Counted from the stretch's first letter, positions 10,893-23,206 are shown. The stretch: DNA of 28,380 bases from Basidiobolus meristosporus CBS 931.73 (GCA_002104905.1 MCFE01000884.1:1-28380), one strand, 5' to 3'. Notes: generated by a model not told the origin, from the sequence alone. Made by a program: numbers and translations.

Positions 10893-11460
10893 CTGTTGAA
10901 GGCAGGTGCAATGATCAACTGCTAATCAATACAGTAGAAGTGTTACTGACAGAAGGGATGATTTATTGATGAGGGAGTGACTTCCCTTATATACTTTACC
11001 TGATTGCCAAGTGGTTACTAATGTCAAGGTTCTAGAAAATTCCAGGCATCAGTGGAATTCTTGATGACATCACTCAGAGCTCAAAATATGCCAAGAGGGT
11101 CCTGCAAGGTTCTAAAAGGCACAACACATCCAACCAATCAGGGAACAGTAGTCTGAAACCTGTGCAACAAAGAGATACCATATATGGTATTTAAATGGTA
11201 GGGATGGTAACACTGACTTAGGTCATGTGTCACAGGTACTGATATGGGTACTTGCCTAATGTAGATACCTATACAGATCACAAAGCTGAATAACATCTGG
11301 GATAACTAATGCTAATAACTAATCAGGGTAAACATCAAATGGGGATAATACTAATGATATGGGCAAATGAAGAATGGGACAATACTGATAATATAAAATA
11401 TGGATAAGTACATCATAATAGTTATATGAATAAACTTGTCCGTGGGAGGTATGTTTACCC
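10893..11460 (-). repeat. LTR-like block, minus orientation
   Basis: Starts TGTTGAAGGCAGG on the plus strand and holds, on the minus strand, TATATAAGG (about 10990) followed by AATAAA (about 10960), the normal LTR promoter/polyA order. It lies between the C-terminal end of gag (about 11470) and the leader-like sequence at 10892. The right boundary is not clear; a second possible end is about 11211 (GGTAACA). The distal part (11290-11400) holds degenerate short repeats such as ATGGGGATAATACTAATGAT and ATGGGACAATACTGATAAT. Confidence 0.45.
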
Positions 11461-11469
11461 TACCAGAAT

Positions 11470-12560
11470 GTTCATTGCTTGGAATTTCTGCAGTCTTTTG
11501 AATTTGTATGAAGTTTGATGTTGTGGTACTTTTACTTCATTCTTCTTGAGCAAGTACATAGGACCTTAATCTGCCATAACCTCTATTTCTAGGTAAAGGT
11601 TTTCCAGCCATATCACAGGTCTTCTCATAGCAATCAATCATAACTTTATAACTGTCATTTGCAATATTCAATATTTGACAACCATAATGGCTATGTTCAG
11701 CAGATTCAGTGCACACAATATTTAGTTTGCTGTGGATAATCACTGGTTGTTTTGGGATTCTCTGGTCTTGCTTTGTTGATGCTTGATGATGGTCCACTTT
11801 GAGAGCCCAACTTAAGCTTCACTTTTCCTGATGCATCAATTAATTCATTAACCTGATCACTTTGTGGGTTATTTGTACAATAAAGAATTTGATTAGCTGG
11901 AGTGGAAATCCTCATTTGAATATTATTGGAGTCCATGACTTGTCTCACTGATTGATAGCTTAACACCATTTGTTTAACATTGTCATAGGAGGTTGTAGCC
12001 TGAACTTAGTGGCTAATGCCATTACATATTTCAGGAGGCATTTTCATCAGAAAAAAGTTTCTTTGATGAAAACTTGGAATTCCAATAGCTGCTTCAACAT
12101 GCCTTGCTTTTGACACAAACTTCTGAATTTACTTTTACAAGGGCTGTGTCTTGTTGTAGGGCATTTCTAGCTCATTTGGTCTAACAAACTGTACTTCCTT
12201 TTGGTACTCAGCTAAAATAGCTTGTTGAGCAGTGTCCCAATTATAGTTAGTACTAATAGATATTTTAAATGGATCCAAACTTTGTAAGAATCTTGATACT
12301 CCAACTTCACAGAGAAAGGGAAACAACTGGACTTTGTTCTTGTGTAATAGCTCAAATGCTGCAGCAATAATGTTAAGCTCTTCTATAAACTCAGTGACAT
12401 TTTCTCCTGAGAGTCTCACTGGGTTAGCACCATTAAATGTTGCTATTAACTCTGGGAGTGGTGTATTGAGCATTCTTGTAATGTTTCTTGATGCATATAT
12501 AGTGAAAGGCTCAAACTACCCAGGTCCTCCACCATGTTCTTGTTGTGTTGCATTATGATT
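11470..12560 (-). pseudogene. gypsy 2 gag
   Basis: Structural capsid/nucleocapsid protein of the retrotransposon. The minus-strand frame from about 12560 reads a short polar start, then the gag core 12473-12135 (TFNGANPVRLSGENVTEFIE, AQQAILAEYQKEVQF), which matches the 'F.G.nv..Fl...' to 'W......l..eY' pattern of fungal gypsy gag. After frame breaks the C-terminal part continues (11969-11537), with CTESAEHSHYGC where a zinc-knuckle-like C..C..H..C is expected (one Cys appears lost) and 'GKPLPRNRGYGRLRSYV'. It is broken by frameshifts at about 12130, 11970 and 11700. It starts about 20 bp inside the LTR's left end, as expected after a primer-binding site. Confidence 0.72.
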
Positions 12561-12581
12561 AGTTTGGGGCTTGTACTACAA

Positions 12582-13066
12582 TGTAGAGGCTAATCAGCAA
12601 TATGCAACAACTTCCAGTATACTAGTACTGAAATAGTTGATTTGGAGTTTGATATTCCAATAGAAGATATAACTTTCACTAATATCCTCAATCTTAGGCT
12701 CAATTTATACTATAGGCAGTGTTTCTCACTTCTATAGCAGTGTTCAGACCTTCTGTCAGCTATTGGGCTTGTTTACTTTTATAGTACTTTTTCCTTATTC
12801 AGAAGTCACTTTCCTTTCTGAGAAAATAATTCCTAAAATGAAAACTCAGAACTCCCCTTTAACCTAAAGGGGTGTGGTGTAGAAGTCTCTAAAGGGGTCT
12901 TTAAGCTAATGGGGTGTCTAAAGGGGTGTCTTTGAGTAGAAGGGCTTCTTAAAGGGGACTTTTCTGACAGAAATGTGGTATTCTTCTTGTAGAACTTAAA
13001 TTGGTTCTTGTAAGCTTTGCAACCTCTTAACAGAAGTAGTACCAAGCAAAGTTAGAATACTCAACA
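12582..13066 (-). repeat. 5' LTR of gypsy 2 (about 485 bp)
   Basis: On the minus strand it starts TGTTGAGTATTC at 13066, immediately after copia coding sequence is interrupted, and ends near 12582 (..GCCTCTACA). Beside it lies TTGTAGTACAAGCCCC, whose AAGCCCC core resembles the sequence next to the copia LTRs and is a likely primer-binding site. It contains a TATA box and a cluster of TAAAGGGG motifs. No second copy is in the window, so the ends are inferred. Confidence 0.55.
12776..12957 (-). promoter_or_regulatory. LTR promoter: TATAAAAG plus five TAAAGGGG-type motifs
   Basis: Minus-strand TATAAAAG at 12776-12783. Upstream of it (higher coordinates) are TAAAGGGG at 12865, 12890, 12919 and 12950, TAATGGGG at 12907, and an inverted CCCCTTTA at 12854 that pairs with the 12865 copy as an 8-bp stem with a 3-nt loop. 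AGGGG/CCCCT is the core of the fungal stress response element (STRE) bound by Msn2/4-type zinc-finger factors. The motif identity is seen; the stress link is inferred. Confidence 0.5.
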
Positions 13067-14873
13067 GTGGAAGTGATGCAAGGGAAGATGTCTAATATCT
13101 ATGTGATTAGTTCTAGCATGAAAAGTTGGATCTCTACCTGATTGTAAACATCCTTGATTATCTTGAAATAATGTAACAGGCATTTTTTGACATGGGCCTA
13201 AGTCTGTAAAAAGCTTTCTCAACCACATTGCTTCTTTTGTAGCTTCAGAGGCTGTCATGTACTCTGCCTCTATGGTATAAGTGCTATGGTTGGTTGCTTT
13301 CTTGAATTCCATGAAATTGCTCCTTTACACTAAAGAAAGGTGTATCCTGTGGTGGATCTTCTGTGTTCCAAATTCTGTCCCTAGTCAGCCACAGAGTATC
13401 CCACAAGATCCTGCTCTGGATTCTTATAAGTGTTTCTTAAACAGATATTGGCAGTTCCTTTATGTATCTAAAATCTGCTTAACTGCTGTAATATGATCCA
13501 ATCCATAGTTCTGATTATGCTGGCTGACAACTCCCACTGAATATGAGATACCTGGATGTGTTCCAGGCATGACATACATCAGACTGCTGACTATAGATTG
13601 ATAAGGAAAGTTAGGTGCTTTCAGATGGCACCAAGCTCTCTTGATTTGGTTGAGTTTTGACCAGGTTAAGGTTTTTCTCTATTTGGGTAGCTGCTGGTTT
13701 GCAGTCTTCCATTTGGTACTTCTTTAGTATATCAGGAATACACTTGGATTGGCACAGGGTGATAGTGGGTACTTCTGTCTATGGAGAACTTAATCCCTAA
13801 GTAGTAATTGAGCTCTCCTAGATTGGGCATCTTGAACTCCTTGATAGGCTAGAAATAGTCTCTTCCAATGTTGCTAGGTTATTGGCAGCAATAATAAGGT
13901 CATCCACATATAGAGCTAATAGAGCTGGACTTGCTCTATCTGGCTTATAGTATATACTATAGTCAGCAATGCTCCTTTTGAAGCTCAAAGATTCCAAATA
14001 AGAATATATCTTGCAATTCAAGGCTCTTGGTGATTGTTTGAGACCATATAGAGACTTTTTAAGCTTGCAGGCCAAATGGGGGCTATCTTGGTCAGCAAAC
14101 CCATCAGCCTGGTGCATGTACACATCCTTATCCAGCTCATCATTCAAATATATGGTTTTTACACCCATTCAATGAATAAAAAACTTATATCTGGCTGCAA
14201 TTGCCAATATCAATCAGATGGAATCAAACTTAGCTACCAGTGCAAAGGTCTCAGCATAGTCAAGTCCTTTTGTTTGAGAGTATCCTTTGGCTGCAAGTCT
14301 TGCCTTGTATCTTTCAATTGTACCATCAGCCTTCTTTTTTGTCTCAAAGACCCATTTGCATCCAATTGATTTTTGGTTGATTTGTAATTTGACCAAGTCC
14401 CAAGTTTGATTTTCCATCAGGGCCTGATATTCCTCAGTCATTGCAGATCTCCAAAACTTTGTCTGAGGGCTATTTAGGGCCTCTTTTACAGTCTGGGGCT
14501 CATCAATATGGACTGAATAGGCATAGGCTAAGTTTGTACCCTCATTGATATAGTAATTTGGGCTATTTCTTGTCTGATTAGATCTCTGGGCATTTGGTAC
14601 TGGATTGATCACTTCTGGGATATTCCTTGGCACTGATTCTGGCTGAACCACGGTTGTAGAGTCTGCTGGAGTGAAAAAATTTTCATTGTTTTGCTCTGAT
14701 TCAATCCTGACAATTGGTAAACTTGGGATCAGATTTTCATCATCATCAGATGTCATTTTTTGTGAAAATTTTGAATTTTCATCAAACAGCACATCCCTGG
14801 ACTTGATTAGCTTCTTTGCTTTGGTATTGTAGAGTCTGTATACTTTACTCTCATTGCAGTAACCCAAAAACAT
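13067..14873 (-). pseudogene. copia A reverse transcriptase and RNase H
   Basis: A 219-codon open segment (14214-14873) starts in the integrase C-terminal/linker region (FLGYCNESKVYRLYN) and enters RT at WRSAMTEEYQALMENQTWDL and the CKWVF / RYKARLAAKGYSQ blocks. The next segment (13818-14168) contains DVYMHQADGF, 'KLKKSLYGLKQSPRALN' (the usual W is L) and the catalytic box ALYVDDLIIAA (about 13900). RT fingers/palm residues between these are lost to a frame break at about 14170-14215. After a badly decayed stretch (13320-13800), RNase H (13061-13312) has TIEAEYMTASEATKEAMWL, FQDNQGCL and NHIDIRH. The YVDD aspartates are intact, but the gene is broken by at least three frame changes. Confidence 0.85.
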
Positions 14874-16070
14874 GCATTTTACACTTTTTGGCTCAAATTT
14901 TGACTGATTTCTGGGCAGTTTCTTGGCATATGCTGTACACCCAAATGTTCTTAGATGTTCTGCACTTAGTCTGTATCCATACCATGCTTCAAGTAGAGTA
15001 GAATCACAAAGTATTCTGTTATAACTCCTATTTTCAAGATATACAGCCGTGGCAACTGATTCCGCCCAAAATCATAGGATAATTTTTGATCATGGATTGT
15101 AGATCTTGCCATATAAATTATCAATCTATTAGCATGTTCTGCTACTCCATTTTGCTGTGGGGAGTATGGTACAGTAGTCTCTTGCTTTATCCCATGAATT
15201 TTGCAGAAGTGGATGAAGAGTTTTGAGGTATATTCTCCACCATTGTCAGAGCATATTTTCTTGATTTTTCACCAGTTTCTCTCTCTACCATGGCTTTAAG
15301 CTCCCTGAGCTTAGACAGGGCTTCTTTCTTTCTCTCCATGAAGTAGACCCAGGTGTATCTTGTATAATCATCAACAAAAGTGATGAAATACTTCATCCCA
15401 CCTAAGGATAAATTTTGCATAGGTCCACACAGATCTGAGTGAATTAGATCTAATTTTTTCTTAGTTTTGATTAACCAAGAGCTCTTGAACGGTTGTCTGG
15501 CTTGTTTCCCATATATGCAGGCTTCACAGTGCTCCAAATTAGCTGGGGGATCAATATTTACTCCAGAAATTAGCTGATCATTGATCATTTTGCGCAAATA
15601 ATCAAAATTGATTTGCCCAAATCTCCTGTGCCAATGCATTGGTGTTTCTTCATTCAAGTTACTTATATTGGCTTCCAAATATGATGGAATATAAGTCAGC
15701 TTTTGTAGATTCTGATCTCTTATACTCAAAGCAATATGGGCACCATTTTGATCAGTGATCTTGCATCCAGAATTGTCAAAGCTGAAACTAAGTCCTTCTG
15801 TTGTGGCCTTGCTTACAGAGAGTAGGTTCTTGGCTATTTTTGGTACATATAGTACTTCTTTGAAAGTCAGTGTATGGCTTCCTTCACTGCTTCTTAGGTT
15901 TACTTGAATAGTTCCTTCTCCCACTGCATCAAGTGTTCTATTGTTGCCCATGAAAACCTTCTTAATTGGAATTTCTGGATACTGGGCAAAAAGTTCTTTT
16001 TGGTATGTAAAGTGTTGAGAAGCTCCAGAGTCAATATACCACATCTGATAATCCTTGTTTGTGGTCATAC
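14874..16070 (-). pseudogene. copia A protease and integrase
   Basis: A 294-codon open segment (15187-16068) begins with retropepsin YIDSGASQHF (active-site D-S-G) and contains VLYVPKIAKNLLSVSK. It then has the integrase zinc finger (HWHRRFGQIN...CEACIYGK), the first core Asp in LIHSDLCGPM and the TFVDDYTRYTWVYF block. A frame change at about 15260 moves the second Asp (CSDNGGEYTS) and the Glu (SPQQNGVAEH, about 15150) into another frame; a further change at about 15070 returns to the frame of the 14214-14873 segment. All three DDE residues can be seen. GKQARQPF follows the finger as in other copia integrases. Confidence 0.87.
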
Positions 16071-16939
16071 TTAGTGCAGATATGAGTAGTATATCTTCAG
16101 TTGTTGCAGCATTTCCATATTCAGGCTTCTTTTGCTGATTATTGTTCTTTTTGAAGCACCAGTCTGATGTGTGTCCTTTCCTTTTGCAGTAGTTACAAGA
16201 CAGGTTGCTGTTGCCTTTGTAAGGTCTTTGGTACCTCCTTTGTTGGTTATCATTGCTTATTAGAGCATTTTCTTCTTCCTTCTTATTGGTGTTTGATTTT
16301 CTTTGTTTTGTTGGTTATCATTGCTTATTAAAGCATTTTCTTCTTCCTTCTTATTGGCGCTTGATTTTGTTAATTCTTCATCCAGGAGCCTTCCATATAC
16401 ATAGTTTAAGGTCAAATCTTCAGTTCTGGACTCTAGGGCTGATACAAGGCCCTGAAACCTGTCTGTCAGGCTGTTCAGGATGGTAACTATCACATCCTCA
16501 TCAGTAGTTGGTACGTCCACAGATTCCATTTCAGCTATCAGCAAGGTAATTCTGTTAATTAGATTTTCCATTTCTTCTCCTGGCAGCATCTTTGTAGTAA
16601 AGAATTTTTGTCTCAGATACATTTTCTTAGCAGCTGAACATGACTGGTAGGTGTCTTCTAATGCCTTCCAGGCATTCTTTGCTGTTTTGCTCTTGAGCAT
16701 TGAATTAGCAATTTGTCTTTAACATCAAGGCAAATGTAGTTAAAGGCACTTTGTTCTTTCTTCTGGTACTTTACGGCTTCCTCTCCCATGCTTTTAGGAG
16801 GACATTCTTCTCCCATGACAATATCCCAAAGGCCTCTTTCTTATAGCAGCATCTTCAACTTCACCTTCCACACTTGGTAGTTAGATCTATCCAACTTTTC
16901 AGCAGAGGGAAAAATTCCAGTAATAGCAGTAGTAGACAT
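16071..16939 (-). pseudogene. copia A gag with CCHC zinc knuckle
   Basis: The likely start ATG is at 16939-16937, 31 nt inside the LTR end, reading MSTTAITGIFPSAEKL and the NYQVWKVKLKMLL block typical of copia gag (UBN2-type). A frame break at about 16705 leads to the 146-codon segment 16260-16700 (KNAWKALEDTYQ, EMENLINRI, LTDRFQGLVSAL). The nucleocapsid knuckle CNYCKRKGHTSDWC (about 16145-16190) lies in the original frame but is cut off from the body by a 68-bp tandem duplication (16243-16368). Downstream of the knuckle the same frame runs into the protease. Apart from these two breaks and one stop at about 16840 it is intact. Confidence 0.82.
16243..16368. repeat. 68-bp-period tandem duplication inside gag
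   Basis: TTGGTTATCATTGCTTATTA at 16243 recurs at 16311. The 58-bp copies (16243-16300 and 16311-16368) differ at only three positions, all transitions, separated by a 10-bp spacer (CTTTGTTTTG). Because 68 is not divisible by three, the second pass through the repeat shifts the gag frame. Confidence 0.93.
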
Positions 16940-16957
16940 TGCAGAGAGTGACAGCTT

Positions 16958-16970
16958 GGGGCTCATAACC
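16958..16970 (-). other. copia A primer-binding-site-like sequence
   Basis: GGTTATGAGCCCC lies directly next to the LTR's inner end on the minus strand. The equivalent place beside the second copia LTR (18796-18808) reads GGTTACAAGCCCT. Position and conservation point to the tRNA primer-binding site; I cannot name the tRNA with confidence. Confidence 0.55.
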
Positions 16971-17319
16971 TGTTGGAAGAGTCTTGGAGATATTGGAAGT
17001 GACTGGGAGAACAAGTAGATTATGTGGTTTTCACTTTATGATTTATTGAATGTAAAAGTAGTAATAATACTTTTACCTGGTCTTGGCATTACAAACATGC
17101 AGAATAGGCTAAGGAAGGTCCCAAGATTATATGTGCAAAGTTTGGGGCTGTTTGGACAACTTTGGGAATTTTTATGTTCTGAGTACCTAGTATTTTGGTG
17201 AAAATTTTCCAAGTAAATCCCAACAAGGAATTTGGTAAGTATTCTCTAGAATCTGAGGGTAATGATTTTAGTGACTAAGTTAGGTGAATATTTAGGTGGA
17301 ATTACGTATCTTTACAACA
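16971..17319 (-). repeat. 5' LTR of copia A (349 bp)
   Basis: The terminal inverted repeat is exact: TGTTG at 16971 and CAACA at 17315-17319. On the minus strand AATAAA occurs at about 17043-17048. It is clearly related over its length to the LTR at 18809-19158 (for example the GTGCAAAGTTTGGGG, AAGTAAATCCCAACA and CTAAG motifs). The sequence on its right (TATAC...) belongs to copia B. Confidence 0.85.
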
Positions 17320-18808
17320 TATACTACAGTATCTAACAGATCCTACTGAAGTTTCAGGGCTCTTCTGGGGTTTCCAGCTTGAGAACTTTGTACAAGAGGC
17401 TCCATGGAACATATCTGCATTGTTTGATAGTCCAAATATAGCCTACATAGGCTTTGGCTCCATTTAGGAAGTACCCTAATTTGCGGTAGTAGCATTTTCT
17501 CATTTTTCTTCTTTTTCTTTTTCTGCTGATGATCCAAGGGAAATTTCATTTGTGGAATGGTTCTGGACTTCCTTACAGGTGGGGCCACGGTGTGTTTGAG
17601 CATGAAAGACCTTGTGACATCATTTGTCAAAAATATATTACTATTTGAGAGTAATATAGTCAAAATTGGCATCCACTTAGATCAATCAAAATGTTTAATA
17701 GAGTTGTCCAAATTTGATCAATAAACTGCATTTGCAAGCCAGTTTCATCATTGCTTTGGTATCAGACTCCAATATATCAGTTTTTGGAGTGCAGAGCTTG
17801 GCAGTGACTTGATAAATCACAAATCTTCTGATCTGATACAGAGAATCAAGTGTCACCAAGTGTTTTCTTGCACTGTAATAAGTGATATATATGCAACAAG
17901 TATAAAGTACTATGCTATCTTTGCAGTGGCTTGCAGCCTCCATACTGGCCAGCTGTTACTTAGTTGTATACTCCAATCAGGCTTGCAATCATTTGCTTCA
18001 CTCTCTCTGGCTGGTGGTAGAACCTTCTTGAGTTGATTTTGCTAAATTTGTATAAAACTTTCTCCCACCATTTTGAGACTTAACAGAGTGATAGCACATC
18101 TAATAGCTCCATATTTGGATCCTGGTACATTAGTTTTGGTATCAAAACACTTGATACAAATATGGCATTCTTCCATTGGATTGTGTTGTACCTATCCGTA
18201 CTCCAGGTGGATATATATGTATTATATATCATCAGGATCCTTACAACTCAGGGAGCTTGTTTCTGAGATCTTTTTCCGTTAATAGGTAGTCCAAAATGGC
18301 AGTCAACAGCTCCAGTATTTGCATACTCAGCCTTATTTTGAGCTGCACAGATTTGGTAAAATCTTCCTCCAGCAATCATTCAATGATGATCTATATTTTT
18401 TTTGCAATTCAGGATAGTATCCTATCCAAAAGCTTTTCTAACAGTCAATTGAGGTCATATGAGTACATATAGCGATATATTTCATTGTAGATCTGGACCC
18501 TCAATTGCTGGAATTACACAATTTTCTCCAGTAGTGGTAGAGCACCAACATACTATATTTCTTGATATATTTACATATCAACTTGAAAGACTCTCCTTCA
18601 TAACCAGCTTGAGTAGTTACTGAATGAGTCTTTTGAAGACAAGGCCTTCTTCTCCACAGCAATATCCTCATGAACATAGTCCTTTTAGCAATGGTAGTCA
18701 TCTTTAACTTTGGCAGGGCAATAGTGCAGAAAGTCTTTCTCCAGACTAGCAGAAACAGATCCAAGGCAAAGTAGACACCAAGAGGACAGCAAGCTCAGGG
18801 CTTGTAAC
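17320..18808 (-). pseudogene. internal remnant of a second copia element (B)
   Basis: It lies between the copia A LTR and the inner end of the copia B LTR, so it is most likely the start of copia B's leader and gag, truncated where copia A inserted. Minus-strand open fragments (18501-18764, 17695-17943, 17343-17672) have no motif I can assign. A Lys-rich run (QKKKKKKNEK, about 17510) is low complexity. CpG is rare. Decay is much greater than in copia A, which fits an older insertion. Confidence 0.4.
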
Positions 18809-19158
18809 CTGTTGCAATATTCTGAGGAGCTTTGGAAGTGATGTGGAGAACTAGAGGATTTACATATTATTCACTTATAGATTTATTGATCAATAGTATG
18901 GTATTTATACTTTTGATAAAGTAGAGCAAATAAACGTGTAGAGTCTGCTAAGGAAGGTCTCAAGAGTATGTGTGCAAAGTTTGGGGGCTTTTGGACAGCT
19001 TTGAGAAAGATTATAATCTGGGTACCTGATAACTTGGTGAAAATACTCTAAGTAAATCCCAACAGGAAATTTGGTCAGGACAGAATGTCAATCAAAGAAT
19101 AAGATCTATGTGACTAAGCTAGCATGAATATTTTGGTGACAACTTAATAATTACAACA
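18809..19158 (-). repeat. 5' LTR of copia B (about 350 bp)
   Basis: Starts TGTTGCAATATT at 18809 and ends TTACAACA at 19158; TGTTG/CAACA ends match those of the copia A LTR. Minus-strand TATAAATA (about 18902) and AATAAA (about 18891) are in LTR order. If the repeats that follow are counted as part of its U3, the LTR would extend to about 19529. Confidence 0.75.
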
Positions 19159-19529
19159 GTCCCAAGAGCATGTGTGCAAAGTTTGGGGCTGTTTGGACAA
19201 CTGATCTAATTTTCATGTTCTGGGTAAATATTCCAAGTAAATCCCAACAAGGATTTGGGTCAGTATTCTGTTGGATTTGAAGGTAATGATCTAAGTAACT
19301 AAGTTAAGTGAATATTTAGGTGGAATTACAAACTTTTACAACACCAAGAACATGTGTTCAAAGTTTGAAGGTTTTCGGACAGCTTTGAGAGATTTCATGT
19401 TTTAGGTACCTGACATTTTAGTGAAAATATTCCAAATAAATCTCAACAAGGAATTAGGTCAGGATTCTTGATGATTTTTAGGTAATGATCTAAGTGACTA
19501 AGTTAGGTGGAATTACGAAATTTAAAACA
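18957..19529. repeat. three tandem copies of the LTR U3 segment (202, 185, 186 bp)
   Basis: Unit 1 (18957-19158) starts GTCTCAAGAGTATGTGTGCA, unit 2 (19159-19343) GTCCCAAGAGCATGTGTGCA, and unit 3 (19344-19529) CCAAGAACATGTGTTCAAAG. Each continues with AAGTTTG, a 'GGACA.CT' block, 'CAAGTAAATCCCAACA' or a close form, 'GTAATGATCTAAG', and ends near TTACAACA (unit 3 AAAACAC). The equivalent segment in copia A is 17118-17319 (202 bp). The array marks the edge of the transposon compartment. Confidence 0.88.
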
Positions 19530-20722
19530 CCATTCCTATCTAAAGCCTCGTGGTAAACGCCACATGCACCATACGGACCCACAGTATCCGCTTCATGTAA
19601 GGATTATGGGGCCTGGTTGCCTGCATCCACTTAGCTTATGAACAGGACAAAGATCAAGGTTGTGAGTGGGGGAGGATGCCATTTTGAAGGCCATGGTGAA
19701 AAGGAAGGCAAGCCAGCCAAAAAAATCCAAAACAAAATTGGGATATAGTCAGCACGGAGATCGTGAGGAATGGCTCAAAAATCATCTCTCGATCCGTCAT
19801 CAATGGGATAGGGATTCATCATTACAAGACATCTTTTGGTTTCTTAAGAATTCCATCCGATATTTATGGAGAGGAAAATTCCTCGAGGACGTCGGACCAA
19901 TCAGCATCTCCGGATAAATGGGAATCCTCCTAATCGAAATGAAGCCCACCAATTTCCAGGGATTTCGATTTTCAGAATGTGTGGGTGGTGTGGGTTGCAG
20001 AGGCCCAAATCATGATCCATCTGCTGGTGGTAATGATGGTTACTGGAGATCATTAATTGCTTAGCCAAATTAGTCCACTTTCCACGCAACGAATTTGGAT
20101 AATTTTGGGTAAGGCACACCATGTTAGGCAAGCGCAATTACCGATGGTGAGGCTTGCCTACACACGATGCAAGGTATATGCGAAGCAAACCAGAAGTCAG
20201 GTTGAAATGAACCATCGTAATTCCCCCCCATTGAAGCCAATCATAAATTCCCGTGGGTAAGGGGAGGCTGGGGAGTTCAAGTGGGCTCATTGGTCTGGTC
20301 TGGGCATGGATCACACCTCGAGTGCTATTATCCACAGCCATCAAACCGGATTTTCATCTGGCTCTCCTCATCACTCGTCCCTCTCACGTAGGTACCCTTA
20401 TCACTTGGTCAATAGAGCCCTCGTTGCGACCGGCCACCGTCTCAACCTCCCTCGAAAACCCAGCGTTACTCTTATCCGCCATATCGACACGTACTTTGTG
20501 GAAAACCGCTTCTCAACGTCAGCTTGTACCGCCCTCTAATCCGGTCATTCAATCCGACAGAAACCCTCTCCACAAAGTCATCTCCCACACCCACCCGACC
20601 CTAAACCGAGCCCACTCCTCTTGAAGTCCACCCTGGCCAAATCCCCACAACCAAACCTGACCCACATCTCCGACTCCCGTTGATATCCCACCTAGGTAAC
20701 GTGACCCCTCCCGCACTTCACC
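19530..20722. other. intergenic region and probable 5' region of the PAK gene
   Basis: CpG becomes normal and GC rises at about 19,535. Short open frames here (for example 19666-19917 and 20253-20624) have no recognisable domain. I see no PH-domain motif that would extend the kinase gene upstream. The last 150 bp (about 20575-20722) are C-rich (CCCACACCCACCCGACCC and so on), consistent with a 5' leader or proximal promoter. No tRNA-like structure was noticed. Confidence 0.5.
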
Positions 20723-22987
<2,265 letters not shown>

Positions 22988-23206
22988 CCGCCATGTACAA
23001 GAAGTATACCCCCGCCCACCACATTGACTAATAGTTTGCTCGTTCACTATCGGATAGTACATTTAATTCAGGGAAATCAATAAAACCAAAACATGCACCA
23101 GTTCCTACTACTACTAGGCTATCCTTAGTTTAGAAAATCTACTAGACAGCCCACCGTGATGCGAGCACGAGATGGGCGGGACAGAATGGGCCACCACTGC
23201 GCAGGC
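22988..23206. terminator. convergent 3' region between PAK and RPS28
   Basis: 219 bp separate the two stop codons. AATAAA at 23079-23084 on the plus strand, 92 bp after the PAK stop, is a plausible polyadenylation signal. The transcripts of the two genes probably overlap or nearly meet here. Confidence 0.5.

Larger units (their letters stand above)
7560..13066 (-). mobile_element. Ty3/gypsy retrotransposon 2, 3'-truncated, with internal insertions
   Basis: Reading the minus strand from right to left: 5' LTR (13066-12582), gag (about 12560-11470), protease (about 9800-9570), RT (about 9270-8380), RNase H (about 8380-7770) and the very start of integrase (about 7690-7590). The rest of integrase and the 3' LTR are missing; the LTR of gypsy 1 lies there instead. 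Two non-coding LTR-like blocks (10128-10478 and 10893-about 11460) split the gag-protease region. It is possible that the second block and the leader next to it belong to a third, related element, so the gag and pol may not have one origin. Confidence 0.75.
13067..17319 (-). mobile_element. Ty1/copia retrotransposon A, 3' end missing
   Basis: Order on the minus strand: LTR (17319-16971), primer-binding-site-like sequence, gag with CCHC knuckle, protease, integrase, RT, RNase H. Integrase before RT defines Ty1/copia. The reading stops inside RNase H just after the HIDIRH motif at about 13085, where the TGTTG end of the gypsy 2 LTR begins, so the 3' end and 3' LTR are displaced or lost. This is the best preserved element in the window; long segments remain open. 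Confidence 0.88.
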
